33,906 nt of DNA from Oscillospiraceae bacterium (GTDB lineage Bacteria; Bacillota; Clostridia; Oscillospirales; Oscillospiraceae), in NCBI GenBank assembly GCA_902765595.1, contig CACXAQ010000021.1, positions 1 to 33,906 on the forward strand, written 5' to 3'. A program made the translations under genes and the position numbers. The notes below the pieces were generated by a model. That model searched no databases, was not told where the DNA came from, and saw only the letters and a list, made by a program, of their open reading frames with translations. Positions 28,682 through 33,906 of this stretch are shown piece by piece; positions within the stretch are counted from its first letter, which is position 1, and each line of letters opens with the position of its first letter.

Positions 28682-31474
28682 TCAGTTGCCCTCCTTTGCG
28701 GTGAGCTCCTGATACATTTTCATCAGGGCAGCAACACAGTCTGATTCACTTGTGATCGGCCATGCCTTACCATATGCTTCCCAGACAGCCCGGTCATTTT
28801 GATGATGTGCTTTTCTCAGTTCCGGTGGCATTAAGTTATCATCATAAAGGACAGCAAGACTGGCATCGGGATAGAGCGCACGGGCGTCAAGGATGGCTTG
28901 CGCAGTTTGCTCGATTTTTGCTTTCTGTGCATCAGTAGGTTCCGGCCAAGGGAAATTGTTGTAGACAATATCTTTGGAATACCGATAATCGCTCTTTAAC
29001 CGCCCGCAAACCGTTCTCATCCACGCCATGTGAACATTAGATTCAAGAATGCCGAAGTGATATAGATCTGCGTTTGGAATCAAAAACAACAGATTACTTG
29101 CAATTACATCACAGCTCAAAAATCCCATTGGGATATACTTACGACGTCCGGAAGATGTCTCCGGAACAGGAATATAGCTTCCTTCGCTAGGCTGCGCAAT
29201 TTGGCAAAACAGAGACGGAGTATCAGCAAATTTTCTCGTCGCGGCGGCTTTACTAGCAAGGCGAAAATCTCGAACCCGCTGAACTCTTTCTTTTACAGTG
29301 GGGCATTTTGCAATTTCGGCAGGGTTTGCGCCTAAGAGCCAAAGACAATATCGCTTTTTATTCTTCAAGAATTCTTCCGCTCCAAGATACGGATGAATCC
29401 ACTTGGCAGCGGTTGGCTCTTTCTTAATTAGCTCTTCTTTTTCTTCTTCACTTAGGATAAAGCCCCCACCGTCTCGTGGCATGCTTCCAAATCGGATTGG
29501 CGGTACATTACACAAGGGAGCAGACCGGCTTTCAACTATTACCGTTGGACCTTCCGTCAGATACTGGTTGATATTGCTGACAAGCTTCCCGGTTCCTGCT
29601 GCGCTATACAAAACTGTCTTAGAATCGCGATGGAAGGAAAATCCAACTATAATGCAATGAACATGGGCTTTAATTGACGCCTCACTATCCCAGATAAAGG
29701 TCTGATGCCCAAAATTGATAATTAGGCCCCTGCAGAGAAGATTTGCCCAAAGGGTAGTGGCTTGTTGCCCTTGACATATGGAATTTGTGGAAACAAAAGC
29801 TGCATGAATACTTGTATTCTCCATCAAGTCCGCCGATTTCTTATACCATCCAGCAACATAGTCAAGTTCCCCTGCGGATTTGAATCCCTCCATTACATCA
29901 ATAATATCACTCTTCTGTTCTGTGGACATATACATTCCGCCCACAAACGGAGGATTCCCCATGATGTAGTTTAGCCTGGTCTTATCCACCACGCTCTCCC
30001 AATCCAGGCGCAGGGCGTTGCCCTCGACGATGTTGGCGTTGGTTTTCAGCGGCAGGAAGTCCAGATCAAGGAGCAGAATCTTCTCCGTCTCCTTCATCAT
30101 CTGGCTCTCCGCGATCCAGAGGGCGGTCTTGGCAACAGTCACAGCAAAATCGTTAATCTCAATGCCGTGGAATTGGGCGATACTGACCTGAATGGGATCG
30201 GTGACCGCGTCCATGCTGATCTGACCGCGATACAGCTCGGAGATCACTTCGTTTTCCAACCGGCGCAGGCTCAGATAGCTTTCCGTCAGGAAGTTGCCGC
30301 TGCCCGCCGCTGGGTCAAGGAATTCCAGAGAAGCGAGCTTCTTTTGGAAGGCAAGCAGGCTTTTTTCTTTTGTCTTCCAGACGGGAAAGGCCTTGATCTC
30401 TTCCAGCTCCGCCACTAGATCGTTCAGGAAAAGTGGGTCGATGACCTTGTGGATGTTCTCGATGCTGGTGTAGTGCATGCCGCCGCTGCGGCGTGTCTCC
30501 GGGTTCAAGGTAGATTCAAACACGGCGCCGAAAATCGTCGGACTGATCTCCGACCAGTCAAAGTCCGCCGAGGCGCGGCGGAGCAGCAGATCGCGCAGCT
30601 CTTCCGTAAAGGGCGGGATGATGACCGCCTCGTCGGCAAACAGGCCGCCGTTGACATAGGGGAAGGCCGCCAGCAGAGGATCATCGTCTTTCAGATAGGG
30701 GTCGCGCTCTTCGGCCTTTTGGTTGAGCACGCGAAAGAGCTGCGTCAGCCCCTTGCGCATATCCTTCACGGCAAACTGCGCCATGTAGTCATGGAACATC
30801 AGGTGCTTGCCAAAGATGCCCGCGTCCTCGGCATACAGGCAGAACACCAGGCGCACGCATAGCTTGTTCAGGTGTTTCAGCGTCTCCAGGTTCTCAGGAT
30901 CATGGTACTGCTTCAGCAGCCCGTCATACAGCAGCCCAACAACCTCGCCGGCTTTGATGGAGATCTCCATCTCCCGCTGCAGATGCACATTTCCCTTGTC
31001 CACAAGGAAAGACAGGCGGTAGTATTCCTTTTCCAGATCGGCCAGTTTGATTTTCTCCGGATCGCCATGCGGCTTCTCCATATCGTAAACATAGAACTCC
31101 TGGAAGTTGCAGGTAACGACCCAGCGCGGATGCTGGGAGAGCGGGAGCTCTGTAATGTACTTCTTGGCCTGCTGAAAGGGATTGAGCATGGAGCCGTCCG
31201 ACTGCCGGATCGGCTTGTTCAGATCCTTTCCGCTGCCTTTCTGCTCGATCATGACTTTCGTTTCGGCGATATAACCGTCGATAAAGCCGGTGGAGCTGTC
31301 CAGCTTCACCTGATCTTCAAACGTGATGAACTTCTCCGGCTCGGCCACACCGAAGACGTCACGAAGCAGAGAGAGCCAAAACTTCTGGCTTTCTCCCTTT
31401 TCGTAGCCTTTGCCTTCCCAATATTTCGCAAAAGCCTTTGCCGCTGCTTTCTGCTTTGCCTCAGTCAATGCCAC
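28682..31474 (-). CDS. MmeI-like single-chain restriction-modification enzyme (type IIL/IIG)
   Basis: About 930 residues with endonuclease, methyltransferase and specificity parts in one chain, the layout of MmeI (919 residues). The N-terminal PD-(D/E)xK site shows Asp66, then Glu77 and Lys79 (IDGYIA...IEQK). A helical connector follows, then the adenine methyltransferase with GGMHYTS (motif X-like, about 331-337), LDPAAGSGNFL (motif I, 386-396) and GNPPF (motif IV, 506-510). The C-terminal ~330 residues hold the target recognition domain. All active-site residues look intact. Such enzymes methylate one strand of a short target and cut about 20 bases away. GTG 31474 is chosen: GAGG lies eight bases upstream, overlapping the alternative GTG at 31483. 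Confidence 0.88.
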   Translation of the reverse strand: MALTEAKQKAAAKAFAKYWEGKGYEKGESQKFWLSLLRDVFGVAEPEKFITFEDQVKLDSSTGFIDGYIAETKVMIEQKGSGKDLNKPIRQSDGSMLNPFQQAKKYITELPLSQHPRWVVTCNFQEFYVYDMEKPHGDPEKIKLADLEKEYYRLSFLVDKGNVHLQREMEISIKAGEVVGLLYDGLLKQYHDPENLETLKHLNKLCVRLVFCLYAEDAGIFGKHLMFHDYMAQFAVKDMRKGLTQLFRVLNQKAEERDPYLKDDDPLLAAFPYVNGGLFADEAVIIPPFTEELRDLLLRRASADFDWSEISPTIFGAVFESTLNPETRRSGGMHYTSIENIHKVIDPLFLNDLVAELEEIKAFPVWKTKEKSLLAFQKKLASLEFLDPAAGSGNFLTESYLSLRRLENEVISELYRGQISMDAVTDPIQVSIAQFHGIEINDFAVTVAKTALWIAESQMMKETEKILLLDLDFLPLKTNANIVEGNALRLDWESVVDKTRLNYIMGNPPFVGGMYMSTEQKSDIIDVMEGFKSAGELDYVAGWYKKSADLMENTSIHAAFVSTNSICQGQQATTLWANLLCRGLIINFGHQTFIWDSEASIKAHVHCIIVGFSFHRDSKTVLYSAAGTGKLVSNINQYLTEGPTVIVESRSAPLCNVPPIRFGSMPRDGGGFILSEEEKEELIKKEPTAAKWIHPYLGAEEFLKNKKRYCLWLLGANPAEIAKCPTVKERVQRVRDFRLASKAAATRKFADTPSLFCQIAQPSEGSYIPVPETSSGRRKYIPMGFLSCDVIASNLLFLIPNADLYHFGILESNVHMAWMRTVCGRLKSDYRYSKDIVYNNFPWPEPTDAQKAKIEQTAQAILDARALYPDASLAVLYDDNLMPPELRKAHHQNDRAVWEAYGKAWPITSESDCVAALMKMYQELTAKEGN

Positions 31475-31503
31475 TGTAATCACCTCAAAATCATACTATG
31501 GCA

Positions 31504-31532
31504 ATTATATCTCAATTATATAGATAAATCAA
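31504..31532 (-). promoter_or_regulatory. Promoter of the restriction-modification operon
   Basis: On the minus strand TTGATT (31532-31527) and TATAAT (31509-31504) are 17 bases apart. A second TATAAT-like box lies 11 bases upstream. Confidence 0.7.
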
Positions 31533-31592
31533 TCTTTATCTTGATTTAGCCTTGCTTTGTTTGAACGGGGTAAAATAGACGCAGCATAAAAA

Positions 31593-32411
31593 CTACTTTC
31601 GCTTGTTGTTCTTGCCTCGTTTGTTGGGCTGGCTCTTAAGGAGAGAAGACTTTTTCAGAATGTTGATCAGGCTGACGAATTCGTCCTTGGAAAGCTTGCC
31701 GTAATTGATGCCGAGCTGCTTGCAGAACAGGCGGGCCTGGCGCTCCTCTGGGCTGCCCTCATAGCTCATGGCGGCTTCCAGCTCCTGACGCGCCGTATCG
31801 GAGGGATTGACCGCATCGGCGGTGGTCGTGTCTTTCTTGTGCGCTTCCCGGATATCTGCGATGATCTTGTCGAGATCGTCATGCACGACCCGGTTGAAAT
31901 ACTCGTCCTCGTCGATCTGCGCCAGCTCCAGCGTCCGCATGTACAAATCGTTCTCGCCGGGATTGTGCTTTTCCATGACTGCTTTTCGCGCCTCGGCCAG
32001 GACGACATTCATATCATGCACCCGCATGGCTGCGATCCGATCCACGCAGATCTCCGTGTCTACCATCAGGCGCTGAAAAACCGGATGCGTGGCGATCTCA
32101 CACAACAGGCGGTTGTTAATCCTTCCGCTTGCCAATAGCTTCATCATATCATCACTCAGGTGCAGACCCGCCAGGTCTGTGTCTGGGTGATTTTTCATTT
32201 CCGAGACGCCCAGCAGATAATCCGTGGACACGCCGTAGAACTCCGCCAGCGTTACGATGCTGAACGGGCTGATGTCTTTATAATCATCCGCTTCATAGCT
32301 GCCGAGGGCGGATTTGGAAAGGCCGGTTGCCTCGGCTAACTCTTCCAGGGTCAGATGGCGCTCTACGCGCAGATCCTTCAGGCGCTCGGGAATGGACAGC
32401 TTTACGTACAT
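31593..32411 (-). CDS. XRE-family transcriptional regulator
   Basis: 272 residues with an N-terminal helix-turn-helix of the Cro/CI type (LKDLRVERHLTLEELAEATG and LSKSALGSYE, about 10-45) and YGVSTDYLLG (about 60-69), the usual end of XRE domains. The helical C-terminal part, with a charged EDEYFNRVV segment and a basic tail (KRGKNNKRK), is unassigned. ATG 32411 follows AAGGAGA by about nine bases. It diverges from the ParM-side genes and probably controls the element's maintenance genes through the palindrome at 32510. Confidence 0.85.
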   Translation of the reverse strand: MYVKLSIPERLKDLRVERHLTLEELAEATGLSKSALGSYEADDYKDISPFSIVTLAEFYGVSTDYLLGVSEMKNHPDTDLAGLHLSDDMMKLLASGRINNRLLCEIATHPVFQRLMVDTEICVDRIAAMRVHDMNVVLAEARKAVMEKHNPGENDLYMRTLELAQIDEDEYFNRVVHDDLDKIIADIREAHKKDTTTADAVNPSDTARQELEAAMSYEGSPEERQARLFCKQLGINYGKLSKDEFVSLINILKKSSLLKSQPNKRGKNNKRK

Positions 32412-32509
32412 TTTCGTTCTCTCCTTCGCTGAAAAACAAGGCTTTTTAACAGTATACCACATCATTTCCTTGATCGTGGAATTTTTCGCTTTTTGCCCCG
32501 TTTTTCCTA

Positions 32510-32529
32510 CATCCCGGATATACGGGATG
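32510..32529. promoter_or_regulatory. Palindromic operator candidate between divergent units
   Basis: CATCCCG (32510-32516) and CGGGATG (32523-32529) flank GATATA. It lies about 100 bases upstream of the XRE gene, in the divergent control region, and is the right size for an XRE dimer. Confidence 0.5.
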
Positions 32530-32551
32530 AGGCCTATTTTCTTGGTACGAT

Positions 32552-32634
32552 ACGGTCAGAACAAGTGAATGACCGTCCGAACTGAGATAAACCGCCAGGA
32601 TCTCGCAAGAGGGAGCGCGGCCCCTTTGGGGCCG
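32552..32634. other. Inverted repeats in the XRE-ParM control region
   Basis: ACGGTC (32552-32557) and GACCGT (32571-32576) are 13 bases apart. A GC hairpin CGGCCCC-TTT-GGGGCCG (32618-32634) follows and lacks a T run. Together with the palindrome at 32510 these make the 32412-32762 stretch a control or centromere-like region. I see no gene in it. Confidence 0.4.
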
Positions 32635-32762
32635 ACGGCACAGCGCCGAGCAGGGTTGCCTGTCAGGAAACAGGGAGGGGAAAACGGCAAGCGGCAAAGG
32701 AAGATTTCGTTTTTAAATAACTGCTTTCACTTTTCGAGAGCGAACACAAGGAGGTGAACCCT

Positions 32763-32819
32763 GTGACAAGCATTTTTAAGGCCATGCCGGTACGCTGGAA
32801 CAGCGGATCCGTGCCGTAG
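32763..32819 (+). CDS. Leader-type micro-ORF (18 codons)
   Basis: A strong AAGGAGGTG lies seven bases ahead of GTG 32763. The peptide MTSIFKAMPVRWNSGSVP ends at TAG 32819. The ribosome site is the best in this part of the element, which suggests real initiation. A regulatory leader peptide or a decayed gene start are both possible. Confidence 0.35.
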   Translation: MTSIFKAMPVRWNSGSVP

Positions 32820-32838
32820 AACCCAAGCAGACAGCAAA

Positions 32839-32919
32839 ATGGATCAGCCTGAGGAACGCTTGACCTGGCTGACCCAGGAAGAAAACGCAAGCGATAATCA
32901 TTTTAAGGAGGATATTTAA
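32839..32919 (+). CDS. Micro-ORF coupled to the ParM-like gene (26 codons)
   Basis: The peptide MDQPEERLTWLTQEENASDN (then HFKEDI) ends in a TAA that shares one base with the ParM-like ATG. Its own ribosome site is weak, but its 3' end contains the AAGGAGG of the next gene. It may serve translational coupling. Confidence 0.35.
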   Translation: MDQPEERLTWLTQEENASDNHFKEDI

Positions 32920-33845
32920 TGGAACATTACAACTACAACGGAAAAGAAATCATCGGGATCGACCATGGCTTCGGCAATATCAAGTGCCGGCACGTGGTCT
33001 TTCGCTCGGGCGTCAAAGCCTATGACACCGAGCCGGCCATGACGGCGGACGCGCTCTATTATGAGGGCAAGTATTATGTGGTCGGTGAAGATCACAAGGG
33101 CTTTGTCAGCGACAAGAGCCAGGATGAGGACTACTACATCCTCACCGTGGCGGCACTGGCCAAAGAGCTGGAGTTCCGGCACATCACGGAGTGTGAGGCC
33201 GTGCTGGCAGTCGGTCTGCCCATCCAGTGGATCGCAGCCCAGAAGGAGGCCTTCCGCAAGTACCTCATGCGGAATGAGCTGATCGAGTTTCGGTATCATG
33301 GGCAGGATTACCTGGTGCGCATCGACGATGTGCAGGTCTTCCCTCAGGGCTTTGCCGGAGTTGTGCAGCGCCTGGGAGACTTCAGGGGCCTGAACATTCT
33401 GGCGGACATCGGCAACGGGACCATGAACACCATGCTTATCAAGGATGGCAAGCCCATGTCCAGCCGCTGCTACACGGACAAGCTGGGCGTGGAGCAGTGC
33501 ATCATCCGCATGTCCAACGAACTGCTGGCGGTCAGCGGCTTTGCCATGCCCTACGACGTGTGCGAAGACTTCTTGCGCAGAGGGAATGCGGATCTCGCAG
33601 AGAAATACACCTCGGTCATGCGAAAGGCCGCCGAGGAGTATTCGGACACGATCCTTGCCAAGCTCCGGGAGTACGAGTTCAACCCGGAGATCATGCGCCT
33701 CACCGTCATGGGCGGCGGGGCCTGCATCCTCAAGCACTTCTGGAACGGTGATGGCTGTCGTGTGCAGTATATTGAGGATATCTGCGCCACAGCCAAGGGC
33801 TATGAGTTGCTGGCGCTGAACAATCTGAAACGGAGGGATGCGTGA
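32919..33845 (+). CDS. parM: ParM/StbA-family actin-like ATPase
   Basis: This 308-residue protein belongs to the ParM/StbA actin-like family that moves plasmids or excised elements apart at cell division. Actin-fold motifs are seen: IIGIDHGFGNIKC (phosphate 1, about 11-23), LADIGNGTMNTMLI (phosphate 2, about 161-174) and VMGGGACILKHF (adenosine, about 263-274). AAGGAGG lies seven bases before ATG 32919. A short gene starts six bases after its stop, the expected place for the DNA-binding partner ParR. In integrative elements such pairs stabilise the excised circular form. Confidence 0.88.
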   Translation: MEHYNYNGKEIIGIDHGFGNIKCRHVVFRSGVKAYDTEPAMTADALYYEGKYYVVGEDHKGFVSDKSQDEDYYILTVAALAKELEFRHITECEAVLAVGLPIQWIAAQKEAFRKYLMRNELIEFRYHGQDYLVRIDDVQVFPQGFAGVVQRLGDFRGLNILADIGNGTMNTMLIKDGKPMSSRCYTDKLGVEQCIIRMSNELLAVSGFAMPYDVCEDFLRRGNADLAEKYTSVMRKAAEEYSDTILAKLREYEFNPEIMRLTVMGGGACILKHFWNGDGCRVQYIEDICATAKGYELLALNNLKRRDA

Positions 33846-33851
33846 TGTGAT

Positions 33852-33906
33852 ATGAGAAAGAACGAGAAGACGCTGCTTCTCCGCCTCGATCTCTCCCGTA
33901 AAACAG
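33852..33906 (+). CDS. Start of next gene, possibly ParR-like (cut by window end)
   Basis: The frame opens MRKNEKTLLLRLDLSRKT and runs off the window. A GGAGGG lies 13 bases upstream, further than usual. The basic, short-strand start and its place after parM suggest the centromere-binding partner, but too little is visible to be sure. Confidence 0.4.
   Translation, partial: MRKNEKTLLLRLDLSRKT

Larger units (their letters stand above)
18558..33906. mobile_element. Integrative element (left part; right end outside window)
   Basis: From the tRNA-Ala fragment onward the content changes: an AT-rich edge, TnpV and DUF6809 genes typical of clostridial conjugative or mobilisable elements, a block of defence-type cargo, an XRE regulator, and a ParM/StbA-like partition ATPase. 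The integrase, relaxase and intact tRNA-Ala would lie beyond 33906. The element type (ICE, IME or integrated plasmid) cannot be settled from this part. Confidence 0.65.

Noticed and set aside
32916-33737. Minus-strand frame opposite parM
   Set aside because: Antisense shadow; the plus-strand protein has all actin-fold motifs and a strong ribosome site.

Overview
The window looks like part of a chromosome from a GC-rich, spore-forming gut-type member of the Clostridia (Oscillospirales-like). The evidence is a SpoIIR sporulation protein, IspE of the MEP isoprenoid route, a DegV fatty-acid-binding protein, Gram-positive ribosome binding sites of the AAGGAGG type, and mobile-element proteins (TnpV, DUF6809, ParM/StbA) typical of clostridial integrative elements. 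The species cannot be named from sequence alone.

Bases 1-18,512 read as ordinary chromosome. A two-gene cell-envelope O-acylation unit (MBOAT acyltransferase plus membrane-anchored SGNH protein) is followed by a GPH/MFS-type transporter. A minus-strand pair follows (flavin reductase-like protein and a YdcF/DUF218 membrane protein), then a relic oxidoreductase gene with its middle deleted, and four unrecognised minus-strand genes. A five-gene tRNA cluster (Gly, Arg, His, Gln, Lys; all minus strand) ends in three tandem structured repeats, each beginning with an exact copy of the tRNA-Lys 3' end. Beyond it lie an Ig-like surface protein, a GH13 oligo-1,6-glucosidase, ispE, spoIIR, degV and a lipoprotein whose promoter region abuts a string of seven hairpins.

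From about 18,513 to the window's right edge the content changes to a probable integrative element. Its left edge is a tRNA-Ala(GGC) gene fragment cut in the anticodon arm, as expected for an attachment site. The element carries TnpV and a DUF6809 protein, then a block of minus-strand genes that looks like defence cargo: a HipA-like kinase, a 2,149-residue SF1 helicase with DUF4145-like, transglutaminase-like and Vsr/DUF3320-like regions, a small zinc-ribbon membrane protein, a DUF6414 protein, a ribbon-helix-helix regulator and a single-chain MmeI-like restriction-modification enzyme. An XRE regulator on the minus strand faces a plus-strand ParM-like partition gene and the start of the next gene, which probably opens the element's maintenance or transfer module beyond the window.

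The parts most worth a second look are the tRNA-tail repeats, with related sequences at two other places; the seven-hairpin element; the tRNA-Ala attachment region with its inverted and direct repeats; and the large helicase linked to a type IIL-like restriction-modification enzyme. Domain names are recalled from family signatures visible in the translations; no database search was run.
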